DNA of 64,000 bases from positions 4,814,501 through 4,878,500 of the forward strand of contig NZ_CP016809.1 in the NCBI RefSeq assembly GCF_002741055.1. Reading direction: 5' to 3'. The notes under the pieces were generated by a model. The model saw nothing but the letters and a program-made list of their open reading frames with translations, made no database searches and was not told where the DNA came from. A program made the position numbers and the translations under genes. Positions within the stretch are counted from its first letter, which is position 1, and every line of letters begins with the position of its first letter. Origin of the DNA: Paenibacillus ihbetae (GTDB taxonomy: Bacteria; Bacillota; Bacilli; Paenibacillales; Paenibacillaceae). Shown here piece after piece: positions 1 through 9,902 of this stretch.

Positions 1-1413
1 GTTACGGCTGTTTTGCTGATCGGCATCATCATGGCGATTGTGTTTTCGATTCGGAATTACCGGCCGATCCGCAAGCTTGCGATTATCGTTAATGAACGGG
101 GAATTTTTAAGACACCGTCGGACCGGGACGAGCTAAAGATCATATCGGAGGCTTTCGGCGAGATTGCCAAGGAGAATGAGAGCTTATCGCTGGAACTGAA
201 GAGTCAGGCCGCATTATTAAAGGAACGGTATATTTTAGCATTGTTAGACGGAAAACTGGACGGTCATCTAATTCCGGAAACCTTAGGGCACGCATCGCTG
301 CAATTCGACAAACCTTATTATGCGGTACTGTTGTTCCGGATCGATGATATACAAGCGTTCACCCTGACTCATACCTCATCGATGCAGGACGTTATCCGAT
401 ACAGCTTGGTGAAGATGTTGGAGGATTTGGCGGATGAAGTTGGCCGCGGATACGGCGTAGAGTTTCTTCAAGGGCGCGGGGTCGCGCTAGTGCTTAATAT
501 GAGGGCGGGGCGGGAAGATCTGCTGAAGCCGCTAGTAAGCTTAGCCGAGAAGGCAACCAGTCTGTTTCGTCAGTATTACAGTCTCACAGTGACCGTCGGA
601 GTGGGGGGAGTTCACGACGATATCGCGATGATCCATAAATCCTTCGCCCAGGCCGATTATGCGCTGCGGCACAAGCTGGTTAAAGGTGCGGGCAAGGTGA
701 TTGCGTATCACGAGATCAAGCAGTCGAAGGAAAATACCATTTGGTATCCGCTTGAGATGGAGAAGCAGCTCGTCATGGCGATCAAGCAAGGTAACGGCGA
801 AGAGGCCGAAAGCGTACTGTGTCATATGATGAGCAGCGTTGCCGCGCAGCCGATCTCGATTGAGCAAGTCGAATATATTTGTTTTGATATGATCAATACA
901 GTCATTAAAACATCTGTGGAGATGAATATTCCGCTTGATAACGCCGATCTGACCGTGGAGCAAATGTTTGCCTCGCGCTTCGAAACCTTCTCCGAGCTCG
1001 AGCGCTTAATGATCGACTATTGTCAACAAATATGCAATTACGTGGCAAGTCAAAAGGACAGTAAAAACCGCGGCCTGCTGGAGCAGCTTCGGGTCTTCGT
1101 GCACGAGCATTACACGGATCCGTCGATTGGTCTGGAGTCCATTGCCGATGAATTCGGTTTTTCCGCTTCATATTTGACAAGGTACTTTAAAAATCAAACG
1201 GGACAATCCTTGAAGCACTATATCGACCAGGTTCGGATGGAGAAAGCGAAAGACCTCCTGATTCATTCGGACAAGACATTAGGGGATATTGTACAGGAAG
1301 TTGGTTATGTCGACCCTACGAATTTTATCAGAAAATTCAAGAAGCTCGAAGGCGTCACTCCGATCCAATACCGGACAATTGTTCAGTCGGGACCACTTCC
1401 TGTCTCTAAATGA
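1..1413 (+). CDS. AraC-family membrane-bound regulator (YesN-like), 5' truncated by window edge
   Basis: Open from the first base, so the N-terminal half (first membrane helix and extracellular sensor) lies outside the window. What remains starts in a hydrophobic helix (visible residues 1-18), runs through a cytoplasmic linker with a GGDEF-like or degenerate central region, and ends in a two-helix-turn-helix AraC domain at about residues 359-460 of the visible part (FGFSASYLTRYFK, then VGYVDPTNFIRKFKK). The layout matches the large AraC regulators that sit beside sugar importers in Paenibacillus; a full-length relative lies at 53925-56216. The next gene starts 144 bases downstream. The target and ligand cannot be read here. 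Family is certain; role is inferred. Confidence 0.88.
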   Translation, partial: VTAVLLIGIIMAIVFSIRNYRPIRKLAIIVNERGIFKTPSDRDELKIISEAFGEIAKENESLSLELKSQAALLKERYILALLDGKLDGHLIPETLGHASLQFDKPYYAVLLFRIDDIQAFTLTHTSSMQDVIRYSLVKMLEDLADEVGRGYGVEFLQGRGVALVLNMRAGREDLLKPLVSLAEKATSLFRQYYSLTVTVGVGGVHDDIAMIHKSFAQADYALRHKLVKGAGKVIAYHEIKQSKENTIWYPLEMEKQLVMAIKQGNGEEAESVLCHMMSSVAAQPISIEQVEYICFDMINTVIKTSVEMNIPLDNADLTVEQMFASRFETFSELERLMIDYCQQICNYVASQKDSKNRGLLEQLRVFVHEHYTDPSIGLESIADEFGFSASYLTRYFKNQTGQSLKHYIDQVRMEKAKDLLIHSDKTLGDIVQEVGYVDPTNFIRKFKKLEGVTPIQYRTIVQSGPLPVSK

Positions 1414-1557
1414 TAAAGATCGTTCATTTAATTTAGTGATCCATATAAAACATTAGTAAGACTCCTTTACATAAACCGTGATTTCCGTTGAGCGGCCGTT
1501 AACAATCTCTCTTTACACTCTATAGTTGAATATAGAATTGGAAGAGGGGAACCGAAT

Positions 1558-4500
1558 TTGAAGGATAGAACAATGAAGGCGGTATCGCTGTTTATAGCGG
1601 CGGAACTTACGATGGCCTCCCTATTTTCGACAGGCACCGTATTCGCAGACGCGGGAGTCGATCCGTCCCAAACGCACAACGCCCAAGCCCAGCAGGCCGC
1701 AGCTCCGATGGCCGCTGATTTTGGCATCACGGAAACAGATTATCCGGAAGCGTATGTGAACGAGCCTTATTCGGTCATGATCGATGTATACGGCGGGCAA
1801 GCGCCTTATACTTACGTCGCCGCAGGTTTGCCTGCCGGTTTGTCGATGAACCCGGATACCGGGATCATCGAGGGCGTCCCAGCGCTGGGAGAAGAGGGCG
1901 CGCACTCCGTTGAAGTGACGGTTGCCGACAGCTCCCCTGTTCCGTTCACGGCGCGGCGGGCGTTTACGCTTCAGGTACTGGGCTTGCGTCAGGCGCCGGT
2001 TTCTATAGCGGACAAGCTCGACATGAGGATGATTGGCCATTATGCTGTCGGCACCTCCAATAAGGATGGCGGCGTAGCGGAAATCGTCAAATACAATAAG
2101 GAGAACCGCAAGCTTTATTTGGTCAACGGCTCGACGCAGCCGGCCAGCCTGGAGATCATTTCGCTGGAGGCTAACGGGAGTCTTGTGAAGGATAAGGGAA
2201 TCGACGTCCAGGCGCTCGCCGAGACGGACGGCTTCAAGTACGGCGATCTGACGAGCGTGGATGTGAATACCGAGAACAAGCGGGTCGCAATCGCGGTCCA
2301 GGAGCTGGATCACACGAAGCCCGGCAAAGTGCTCGTACTCGATTACGAGGGCGCTCTGCTGGAAACTTATGAGACCGGCGTTCAGCCGGATATGATCAAA
2401 TTCACGTCCGATGGGCGTTATATCCTGACGGCCGATGAAGGCGAGCCCCGCACCGAGACCGCTCCCGATCCCGAAGGCAGCATTACGATCGTGGACACGG
2501 TTACCCATGAGGTTAGCCATCTAAAATTCGACGATCCGTCAGTCATTGACGATACGGTTCATATCCGCGGCTCTGTTGGTGCGGACGGTCAAATCCGAAG
2601 CGCCGGCACCAAGGCGGACGCCATCCGCGATCTCGAGCCGGAGTATATTTCCCTCTCGGAAGACGAAACGACTGCATATGTTTCCCTTCAGGAGAACAAT
2701 GCGATTGCCGTAGTAGACCTGGCAGCGAAGACGATTCGTTCGGTCAAAGGTCTGGGCTACAAGGATTTCAGCAAGCCGGAACATGCGCTGGATCTGCTGA
2801 AGGACGGGCAAATCAAGTTCGAGAACGTTCCGTTCTACGGCATGTACATGCCGGACGGCATCGCGACTTACAGCGTGGGCGGACAGCAGTTTATCGTGTC
2901 CGCTAATGAAGGCGACGCAACGGGCTGGGATGAGCGCACCAATGAAAGCAAAGTAGGAGATATGAAGGCCCTGCTTGATCCTTCCTCTCCGGCAGCCCAA
3001 TTTCTGGCGGATAAAGGAACGACCTACGATAAGGTTGAAGTTGCGAGCGATATGGGCAGCGACGGATTGTATATGTACGGAGCGCGCTCCTTCTCCATCT
3101 GGAATGCGGATGACATGTCCCAGGTGTACGACAGCGGCAGCGACTTCGAAAGAATTACGGCAGACCGCTTACCGAAATATTTTAACGCGAGCAACGACAA
3201 AAACGAGATGGACGGCCGAAGCTCGAAGAAAGGCCCTGAGCCTGAATATGCAGCCGTCGGCAAGGTCGGAGCGAAAACGCTGGCCTTCATCGGCTTGGAA
3301 CGCATCGGCGGCGTGATGACTTATGACGTGACGAACCCTTCTGCGCCCGAGTTCCTGAACTATTTCAATACGCGGGACTTCGAGGCGGGGATTACCTCCG
3401 ACTCCGGTCCCGAGGGCTTGGAGTTTATCCCGGCGTCGGATAGCCTGACCGGGCGGCCGCTGCTGCTCGTAGCGAATGAGGTCAGCGGAACCGTGGCGCT
3501 GCTCGAGCTTCAGGTTACCAAAATCACGCTTGACCAAGCCTCGCTGAAGCTGACTGCGGGCGGAGCCGGCGTGGGTCTGAAGGCAGTGGTAGAAGCTTCG
3601 AATGGCGGCTCCTCCGAGCTGGAGTGGAGCTCGTCGGATGAAGCGGTTGCGATCGTGGACGCGAGCGGAACGGTGACTCCATTAACTCCGGGGGAAGCCG
3701 TGATTACCGTCCGGAGTAAGGACGGCTATGGCTCTGCGGAGGCTAAAGTGACCGTTACGGACGGTCCGGCCGATGAGGAAGGCTGGAAGCTGACGATCAT
3801 GCATACCAATGATACGCACGCCCATTTGGGCGATGTGGCGAGACGGGCAACACTGGTGAAGCAGGTGCGTGAGGAAGGCGGTAACAGCCTGCTCCTGGAT
3901 GCAGGTGACGTATTCTCGGGCGACCTGTACTTTACCAAATGGTTCGGTTTGGCCGATCTGGCTTTCATGAATTACATGGGCTATGACGCCATGACGTTCG
4001 GCAACCATGAATTTGATCAGGGGACCAAAGCGCTCGCGGAGTTCGTATCCAAGGCACAGTTCCCGCTGGTGAGCGCTAACGTCGATCTCAGCCGGGACGC
4101 AGCAATCTCGCATCTTCTCAAGCCGCCGGCCGTCATAGATGCCGCTCAGCCGAAAACGACGGCGAACAGTGGAGTGTACCCTTATGTGACGATGCTGGTG
4201 GACGGGCACAAGATCGGCATATTCGGCCTTACGACCGAGGATACGGCCGAAACTTCAAGCCCGGGCAAAGACGTGATCTTCAATGAAGCGGCAGCCTCGG
4301 CCAAATCGACGGTCGAAGCGATGGAGAAGGACGGTCTGAACATCATCATTGCCTTGTCGCACCTGGGCTATGCCAAGGACAAGGAGCTGGCTGAAGCCGT
4401 TGAGGGCATCGACCTGATCGTCGGCGGACATACCCATACCAAGCTGGATGCCCCCGAAGTTGTGACAGACCGCCGGCACGAGACGCCGACCGTCATCGTG

Positions 4501-6636
4501 CAGGCGAATGAATGGGGCAAATATCTCGGCCGCGTGGATCTGGAATTTGATGAGCACGGCAATGTGTTGACGGAGGAAGGCAAGGTTGACGGCAAACTGC
4601 TGGCGGTCGACGCCAGCGTGGAGGAGGACGAGCAGGCGAAGGCTATGCTGGCTCCTTATAAAGCCGAGCTGGACGAATTAATGAAGCAGGTGATCGGTAC
4701 GGCTACCGTTAAGCTGGACGGCGAGCGGCAGAATGTCCGCTCGAAGGAGACGAATCTGGGCAATCTGATTGCAGACGGCATGCTCGCCAAAGCTAAAGAG
4801 CTTAAAAACGCCGACATCGCGCTGATGAACGGCGGCGGCATTCGCGCCTCCATCGACGAAGGCGAGATTACGATGGGCGAGCTGCGGACCGTGATGCCGT
4901 TCGGCAACACTTTGTTTGTCCTGGACCTCACCGGACAGCAGCTGAAGGACGGGCTCGAAAACGGAATCAGCGGCGCCAAGCTGGCGGATCTTCCAGGCAA
5001 ATTCCCGCAAGTCGCCGGTATGAAGTTTAAATGGGATCCTTCCGCTCTGGCTGGAGACCGGGTGTACGATATTATGATCATGAAGGACGGCAGCTACAAG
5101 CCGCTGGTTCCGACCGAGACCTATCGGATGGCGACCAACAGCTTTGTAGCTAACGGCGGAGACGGTTATAAATCCTTTGCCGAAGCGATTGCGGAAGGGA
5201 AGTATAACGAGGATCTGGGTTATCCGGATTATGAAATTTTCATGGAGCATGTGAGCAAGCTCGGCGGAACGGTGTCACCGAAAGTAGAGGGGCGGATCAC
5301 CGAACAGAAGAAACCTGCAAACCCCGGAAACGGAGGCGGGTCGACTGACCCGGCCCCTGGATCCGGCTCCGGCGGCTCGGGAGGCAGCAGCAATGCGCCG
5401 TCTGTAACGCCGCCGTCAACGGGCGGAGAAGCAGCGCCGTCCGGTGTCCTTGAGGGGAACGATCTTATCATCAAGGAGGACGGTGCCGTTGATCGGATCA
5501 CGTTGAAAGAAGAGGCTTGGAACAGAGCGGTAACCGCATTGTCCGGAGAACAGCAGGAGCTGGTCGTGCGTGCTCCTGAAACGAACGGTGCTGCAGAGCT
5601 GTCCATTCCGGCAGAATGGGTGAACCGAGCGGCAGCGAAATCGAAGCAGGCGAAGCTGGTGCTGGAAACAGCGTCTGGCGCGATCCGACTTCCGATTGAG
5701 GCGCTTAAGGGCGAGGGGAATGTTAGCTTGTCCGTGACGCCTGTTGACAGCGCCGCGGTATCTGCCATGAGCGGCAAGGCCGCTTCCATGGGGGCCAAGC
5801 TGGCCGGAAACGGCGGAGCTCGGATCGGCGCAGCAGTAGGGCCGCAAGGCAAGGAGCAGCCGATCAAGGATTTCGGCAAGCTTCCGGTAAGCCGAATCCT
5901 GCCGCTCCCGGCAGGCAAGAATCCGGCAGCGGTCACGGCTGCGATCTATGACGAGGGAGCAGGTGTCTTCCGGTTCGTTCCTGCCGTGCAGACGATCTGG
6001 CACGGACAGCCTGCCGTCGAAATCAAGCATGCGGGCAGCGGAATTTACACATTGCTGGAATACCGCAAATCGTTTGAAGATCTTAACGGGCACTGGGCCC
6101 GCAAGGAAATCGAAGCGATGGCCTCCCGCCTGCTGGTAAACGGCGTCAGCCCGACCTCGTTCGCCCCGGGCAAGGAGATGTCGCGCGCCGAGTTCACGGC
6201 ACTGCTCGTGCGGGCAATGGGATTGGGTCCGGTTACGGGCGGCGGGGACTTCCGCGACGTTCGCGACGGCGACGCCTATGCAGGCGAGATCGGCGCTGCA
6301 GTCGAGCATGGCATCATCGAAGGCAGCGGGGGCAGCTTCGCGCCGAACGCCGCCTTGACCCGCGCCGAGATGGCCGTGATGGTGAACCGTGCGATGAATG
6401 CGGCAGCCGCCGTACCTGGGAACGGAGGGCAGGGCAACTCGGCTGCATTCCGGGATCAGGCTTCAATACCCGCCTGGGCGGTGAACGATGTAAGCCGGCT
6501 CGTGCAGCTGAACATCGTGCAGGGCGATCACCGCGGTCGATTCGCGGCACAAGCGCCGGTTACCCGCGCGCAGGCTGCTCTGGTCCTGATGCGCACGTTG
6601 CAAACGTTGGGTTTTATGGATAAAAGCGTAGAATAA
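1558..6636 (+). CDS. S-layer-anchored multidomain 5'-nucleotidase / choice-of-anchor I protein
   Basis: Secreted 1692-residue protein. The TTG start at 1558 follows AGAGGGGA by 7 bases. In order: signal peptide; putative Ig-like module (about 53-135); a choice-of-anchor I / beta-propeller-like region (about 147-650); a bacterial Ig-like (Big_2-type) module (654-734); a UshA-type 5'-nucleotidase with the metallophosphatase motif HTNDTHAH near residue 747, FGNHEFD, GGHTHT and the C-terminal NGGGIR substrate-binding motif near 1090; a Gly/Ser/Pro linker (1252-1294); a further module; and three SLH repeats from about 1504. Family knowledge: the nucleotidase hydrolyses extracellular nucleotides and the SLH repeats bind pyruvylated wall polymer. 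The propeller domain's function is unknown. It appears to be monocistronic, with a terminator directly after. Confidence 0.92.
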   Translation: MKDRTMKAVSLFIAAELTMASLFSTGTVFADAGVDPSQTHNAQAQQAAAPMAADFGITETDYPEAYVNEPYSVMIDVYGGQAPYTYVAAGLPAGLSMNPDTGIIEGVPALGEEGAHSVEVTVADSSPVPFTARRAFTLQVLGLRQAPVSIADKLDMRMIGHYAVGTSNKDGGVAEIVKYNKENRKLYLVNGSTQPASLEIISLEANGSLVKDKGIDVQALAETDGFKYGDLTSVDVNTENKRVAIAVQELDHTKPGKVLVLDYEGALLETYETGVQPDMIKFTSDGRYILTADEGEPRTETAPDPEGSITIVDTVTHEVSHLKFDDPSVIDDTVHIRGSVGADGQIRSAGTKADAIRDLEPEYISLSEDETTAYVSLQENNAIAVVDLAAKTIRSVKGLGYKDFSKPEHALDLLKDGQIKFENVPFYGMYMPDGIATYSVGGQQFIVSANEGDATGWDERTNESKVGDMKALLDPSSPAAQFLADKGTTYDKVEVASDMGSDGLYMYGARSFSIWNADDMSQVYDSGSDFERITADRLPKYFNASNDKNEMDGRSSKKGPEPEYAAVGKVGAKTLAFIGLERIGGVMTYDVTNPSAPEFLNYFNTRDFEAGITSDSGPEGLEFIPASDSLTGRPLLLVANEVSGTVALLELQVTKITLDQASLKLTAGGAGVGLKAVVEASNGGSSELEWSSSDEAVAIVDASGTVTPLTPGEAVITVRSKDGYGSAEAKVTVTDGPADEEGWKLTIMHTNDTHAHLGDVARRATLVKQVREEGGNSLLLDAGDVFSGDLYFTKWFGLADLAFMNYMGYDAMTFGNHEFDQGTKALAEFVSKAQFPLVSANVDLSRDAAISHLLKPPAVIDAAQPKTTANSGVYPYVTMLVDGHKIGIFGLTTEDTAETSSPGKDVIFNEAAASAKSTVEAMEKDGLNIIIALSHLGYAKDKELAEAVEGIDLIVGGHTHTKLDAPEVVTDRRHETPTVIVQANEWGKYLGRVDLEFDEHGNVLTEEGKVDGKLLAVDASVEEDEQAKAMLAPYKAELDELMKQVIGTATVKLDGERQNVRSKETNLGNLIADGMLAKAKELKNADIALMNGGGIRASIDEGEITMGELRTVMPFGNTLFVLDLTGQQLKDGLENGISGAKLADLPGKFPQVAGMKFKWDPSALAGDRVYDIMIMKDGSYKPLVPTETYRMATNSFVANGGDGYKSFAEAIAEGKYNEDLGYPDYEIFMEHVSKLGGTVSPKVEGRITEQKKPANPGNGGGSTDPAPGSGSGGSGGSSNAPSVTPPSTGGEAAPSGVLEGNDLIIKEDGAVDRITLKEEAWNRAVTALSGEQQELVVRAPETNGAAELSIPAEWVNRAAAKSKQAKLVLETASGAIRLPIEALKGEGNVSLSVTPVDSAAVSAMSGKAASMGAKLAGNGGARIGAAVGPQGKEQPIKDFGKLPVSRILPLPAGKNPAAVTAAIYDEGAGVFRFVPAVQTIWHGQPAVEIKHAGSGIYTLLEYRKSFEDLNGHWARKEIEAMASRLLVNGVSPTSFAPGKEMSRAEFTALLVRAMGLGPVTGGGDFRDVRDGDAYAGEIGAAVEHGIIEGSGGSFAPNAALTRAEMAVMVNRAMNAAAAVPGNGGQGNSAAFRDQASIPAWAVNDVSRLVQLNIVQGDHRGRFAAQAPVTRAQAALVLMRTLQTLGFMDKSVE

Positions 6637-6643
6637 ATGGCAG

Positions 6644-6680
6644 CCGTCCTGATGGAATTCATCGGGACGGTTGTTTTATT
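6644..6680 (+). terminator. Intrinsic terminator after the S-layer nucleotidase gene
   Basis: CCGTCCTGATG and CATCGGGACGG form an 11-bp stem with one G-U pair around a GAATT loop, followed by TTGTTTTATT, 7 bases after the stop codon. Confidence 0.8.
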
Positions 6681-6732
6681 ATATTAGACATCGGGAATGA
6701 GTCAGCCCTTAACCATCAAATGATCGATTTTC

Positions 6733-7851
6733 TCAGCTTGAGGTCTCTGTCATCTGGTCCGAGCCAGGCGACGTTCCGATGCGAAGCCGTGATGACATAT
6801 GGGCCATCTCCTTCAGTTCTTCGTCGAAGGAATCAATGGTGAACAACTGCTCGATATGAAAGACACCGTGCGGCATATGGGAAGTGTAGAGCTTCCTAGC
6901 CACGATTGCAGTTGCTTTTGCAGTGACTTCGGCCTCGTGAACGCCTTGCAGGAAGCATTCCACAAGAGCTGGCTGGTCCTGCTTCTTGCCCACCGCATCG
7001 ACTTTTAATGCGAACGTGGGCTTACCGATCCGCATGGATGCAAAGGCTTTAACAGCAGCATCCCGAATCCAGGGTATATTCAGCAGCTTGAGGCCGCCCA
7101 GCCGTTTGAAACGGGATAATAACCCGGTGATGAAGGGGCTGTCAAAGCAAAGTCGTGTCGATATGCTGGGCACTTGGAGCGTACGCGGCAATATATGCTG
7201 ATCGGCAAAATTGAATCGATATGCTGTACGGCTGCCCTGTCCGTTGCCGAAATCCGTTTTGCGCCCGTCGGCAAAGCTGGTATGCTGTATCACTTTCCCT
7301 TGCTCCATCGTCGTGAAGTTGGAGCGCAAATTATCAACGGTCCATTCAATGGCTGCTTTACCGTGGGAATCTCCGAGACCCAGCATAAGCGAAATATAGA
7401 TAGCCTCTGTAACATCCAAATGCTGCTTGGCATGGAGCGATAAAAGATTCGACATGCCCGGTGCAAGACCGACGCTGAGGATGACGGTAGCCCCATGAGT
7501 AACGGCCAGGGGATGCATCAGCTCCACTTGAGACAACAATCGATAATCCGCCGAAAGGTCTATATAATGGATGCCTTGCCCGATACAGGCTTGAACGAAT
7601 GCCGAATTCTGTTGGTCCAAGCACATGATGACCAGCTTCACTTCGGACAACAACGCGGGGTCTACGCCTGCATCCGCATCGATGCGCAGCGGCTCCACGC
7701 GGCCCTGCGTGGCGCGGCTGAATGCTTCGGCCCGCTCTTGACTTCTTCCTGCAGCGAAGACTTTGCCGGGATAGAAGTGGGCGAGGTCGTTGCATATCAT
7801 TTGTCCTACATGACCATATCCGCCAATGACGACGATTTTATCTTTCAACAT
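6733..7851 (-). CDS. Saccharopine dehydrogenase-like NAD(P)-binding protein
   Basis: 372 residues. The N-terminus carries a Rossmann dinucleotide-binding motif (IVVIGGYGHVGQ, residues 6-17) typical of the saccharopine dehydrogenase NADP-binding domain. The rest resembles that family's C-terminal domain, including a GLAPGMSNLL segment. True saccharopine dehydrogenase activity is not implied: many members are oxidoreductases of unknown substrate. Its start overlaps the end of the upstream MFS gene by 7 bases, so the two are probably translationally coupled and under the MarR operators further upstream. It may modify or protect against whatever compound the MFS pump handles; that is inference. 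Confidence 0.8.
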   Translation of the reverse strand: MLKDKIVVIGGYGHVGQMICNDLAHFYPGKVFAAGRSQERAEAFSRATQGRVEPLRIDADAGVDPALLSEVKLVIMCLDQQNSAFVQACIGQGIHYIDLSADYRLLSQVELMHPLAVTHGATVILSVGLAPGMSNLLSLHAKQHLDVTEAIYISLMLGLGDSHGKAAIEWTVDNLRSNFTTMEQGKVIQHTSFADGRKTDFGNGQGSRTAYRFNFADQHILPRTLQVPSISTRLCFDSPFITGLLSRFKRLGGLKLLNIPWIRDAAVKAFASMRIGKPTFALKVDAVGKKQDQPALVECFLQGVHEAEVTAKATAIVARKLYTSHMPHGVFHIEQLFTIDSFDEELKEMAHMSSRLRIGTSPGSDQMTETSS

Positions 7852-9275
7852 CCTGTTTCCTCCGATTGTTTAGAAATAGGCTTGCTTCGGCGCTCTATGT
7901 ACGCTCCATATCCCAAAGCAGCGCAGGAACATAGGCCGATGATCACGTTGATTCTAAAAATCCGTTCAAAATCTGCAATCGAAAACTCCGTTCCCGCATG
8001 TCCGGTTACCATGCCGAGACCTACAGCCGCACCGAGGGCCATTCCGGCATTTCGTGTCAGTGCAATCATGCCTCCAATCGAACCGGCATACCGGAAGGGG
8101 ACGCTGCGCATGATGTAACCGTTGTTCGGCGCAGCCAGGCAGCCCATGCCCAGCCCCATCCAGGCAAGTACGGCTACCAGGCCGGGGACCGTCAAGTAAG
8201 CTAGAAAATAAGAAAAAACCGCAAGTCCAGTTACGATGCACCCGAGCCCGATGAACATGAGCAGCCGGGGATTGATTCGGTCGGATAAATGTCCGGACAC
8301 CGGGCTTGATATGGCAAACAGCAGGGGATAAGCCGTCATGATCAAGCCGATATACGCGGGAGGATATGAGGTCATATGGGACAAATAAAAAGGCATGACC
8401 ACTAATATGGCATTAATCAGCACAAAGGAGGCACAGCTTGTCACTAGCCCCGATAAGACCGAAGGGATGCGCAGAACTTGCAAAGGTAAAAAGGGGACGG
8501 GCAGGCGCGATTCACGCCGCAAGAACAAAGCGAGCACGAATCCGCCGCCGACAAAAACCGAAAGGATGATTGCAGAAAACCAGCCCTGCGCATTCCCGCT
8601 GGATAACCCATAAATCATCGATGCGATAATGGCAACGAATAACAAGGCGCTGACTCGGTCTATGGATGGCGAATCGCCGCTAGGACGCTGAATGGGGATG
8701 AATCGGTAAGCGAGTGCAACCGCTCCGGCTGCAATGGGCAGATGTATCAGAAATAACCAATGCCAGCTTAACCGCTCGGCAATAAGTCCGCCGGCGAGCG
8801 GGCCGGTCATGGCTCCCAGGGCGACGACCGAACTCATGATGCCGAGGGCGCGGCCTCTTTGTTCTTTAGGATAATAAAGCTGGATCAGCGCAATATTGGT
8901 TGCTTGAAACATGGCGGCTCCAATCCCTTGGAGGATTCGAAACGAGACTAGGACAAGAACGTTCGGAGACAAGGCGATCAGAAGAGAGCTTACGGCAAAG
9001 ATCAAGTAGCCCATATTATGAATGAGACCATGCCCGTAACGGTCGCCCAATTTCCCCATGATCGGCAGCAATGCCGCAATGGCAAGCAAGTATGCCGTCG
9101 TAATCCACTGCAGGATATCCAAATCCGTTTGGAATACCGATGTAAGGGAAGGAAGCGATACATTCACAATGCCGGCAGTAAAATGGGTCAGAAATGCGCC
9201 AGTACAGATTGAAAACAAGACCCACAATCGATGTTTCGCTGTTCCGATGAGAGCCGGATGGGTATCAAGATTCAT
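7845..9275 (-). CDS. MFS drug-efflux transporter (DHA2-like)
   Basis: 476 residues, almost wholly hydrophobic helices. It shows the MFS motif A loop GKLGDRYGHG after helix 2, an antiporter-type motif C region (MSSVVALGAMTGPLAGG), and a QWITTAYLLAIAALLPIMGKLGD start typical of the EmrB/QacA drug:H+ antiporter subfamily. It sits in the cytoplasmic membrane and probably exports a toxic small molecule with proton exchange. It is second in a minus-strand operon after a MarR repressor, with a 19-bp palindrome between the two genes. AAGGAGGCTTCCC precedes the ATG. The substrate is not predictable. Confidence 0.9.
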   Translation of the reverse strand: MNLDTHPALIGTAKHRLWVLFSICTGAFLTHFTAGIVNVSLPSLTSVFQTDLDILQWITTAYLLAIAALLPIMGKLGDRYGHGLIHNMGYLIFAVSSLLIALSPNVLVLVSFRILQGIGAAMFQATNIALIQLYYPKEQRGRALGIMSSVVALGAMTGPLAGGLIAERLSWHWLFLIHLPIAAGAVALAYRFIPIQRPSGDSPSIDRVSALLFVAIIASMIYGLSSGNAQGWFSAIILSVFVGGGFVLALFLRRESRLPVPFLPLQVLRIPSVLSGLVTSCASFVLINAILVVMPFYLSHMTSYPPAYIGLIMTAYPLLFAISSPVSGHLSDRINPRLLMFIGLGCIVTGLAVFSYFLAYLTVPGLVAVLAWMGLGMGCLAAPNNGYIMRSVPFRYAGSIGGMIALTRNAGMALGAAVGLGMVTGHAGTEFSIADFERIFRINVIIGLCSCAALGYGAYIERRSKPISKQSEETGC

Positions 9276-9295
9276 GGGAAGCCTCCTTCGGATTT

Positions 9296-9314
9296 TAGTT
9301 TAGATTCTAAACTA
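9296..9314. promoter_or_regulatory. MarR operator, copy 1 (perfect palindrome before the MFS gene)
   Basis: TAGTTTAGATTCTAAACTA: two perfect 9-bp arms around one central base, between the MarR stop and the MFS start. The same motif recurs upstream of the MarR gene itself. Confidence 0.75.
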
Positions 9315-9332
9315 TTTATCGAAAAAAAATAG

Positions 9333-9788
9333 TTATTTGCTCAGCATATTATTTAATATCTCAATGCTCTTCTCAAAAATTTTTATTTCTTGCTCGCTAA
9401 GCTGCGATCTCAGCTGATTATAGAATTCGAGATGCACGGCTTCGTGGGCCCGATATGCCTCCTTTCCGTCTTCGCTGAGCGAAACGATCGAGCTTCTTGA
9501 ATCATGAGGATGGGGGGAACGGGTCACGAGCGATTTGGCTTCCAGCCGATCAACCACCTGCGTGATGGCTCCCTTTGTCACGCCAAGCCGCGAGGCGAGC
9601 TCGCTCATGAGGATGGCTCCGTCATAACCGATGGCGTCAATCGTATGGATCTCGCTTGGCGTTAATTTGCCTGCACGGCCGAATGTATGAGGCTGGCGCT
9701 CCAGGCGTCTCAGCTGCAGGATCAGCCGGCCTAAGTTCTTGCTGCCGCGGTTCGCTTCCTGATGGGTTGGATTGGATTCATTATTCAT
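9333..9788 (-). CDS. MarR-family transcriptional repressor
   Basis: 151 residues with the winged helix-turn-helix of the MarR family: ILMSELASRLGVTKGAITQVVDRLEAKSLVTRSPHPHDSR covers the recognition helix and wing at about residues 60-100. These proteins bind palindromic operators as dimers and let go when a phenolic or drug-like ligand binds or a cysteine is oxidised. It heads the operon containing an MFS exporter and an oxidoreductase-like gene. A palindrome covers its own -10 region and a second copy lies just after it, so autorepression and control of the exporter are likely. The ligand is unknown. Confidence 0.9.
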   Translation of the reverse strand: MNNESNPTHQEANRGSKNLGRLILQLRRLERQPHTFGRAGKLTPSEIHTIDAIGYDGAILMSELASRLGVTKGAITQVVDRLEAKSLVTRSPHPHDSRSSIVSLSEDGKEAYRAHEAVHLEFYNQLRSQLSEQEIKIFEKSIEILNNMLSK

Positions 9789-9793
9789 GCCAT

Positions 9794-9823
9794 TAGTTTA
9801 GAATCTAAACAATAGGCTGTCAA
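9794..9823 (-). promoter_or_regulatory. marR promoter with overlapping operator, copy 2
   Basis: On the minus strand TTGACA (9823-9818), a 17-base spacer and TAAACT (9800-9795) form a promoter. The operator copy at 9794-9812 has the same 9-bp arms as copy 1 with one mismatch and covers the -10 box, an arrangement expected for autorepression. Confidence 0.7.
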
Positions 9824-9867
9824 GTATGGTGTGAACCCCGAGCTGTAAGATCGAATCAGATGGCCAG

Positions 9868-9896
9868 TTGACATTCAATTCGTATTTCACTATACT
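9868..9896 (+). promoter_or_regulatory. Sigma-A promoter for the tyrS leader
   Basis: TTGACA, 17 bases, TATACT: a near-consensus vegetative promoter placed a few bases before the T-box leader. Confidence 0.8.
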
Positions 9897-9902
9897 GTCT
9901 GT

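Noticed and set aside
5416..6309. 297-codon open frame antisense to the SLH-protein gene
   Set aside because: Shadow of a GC-rich coding region; no start signal and no family features.
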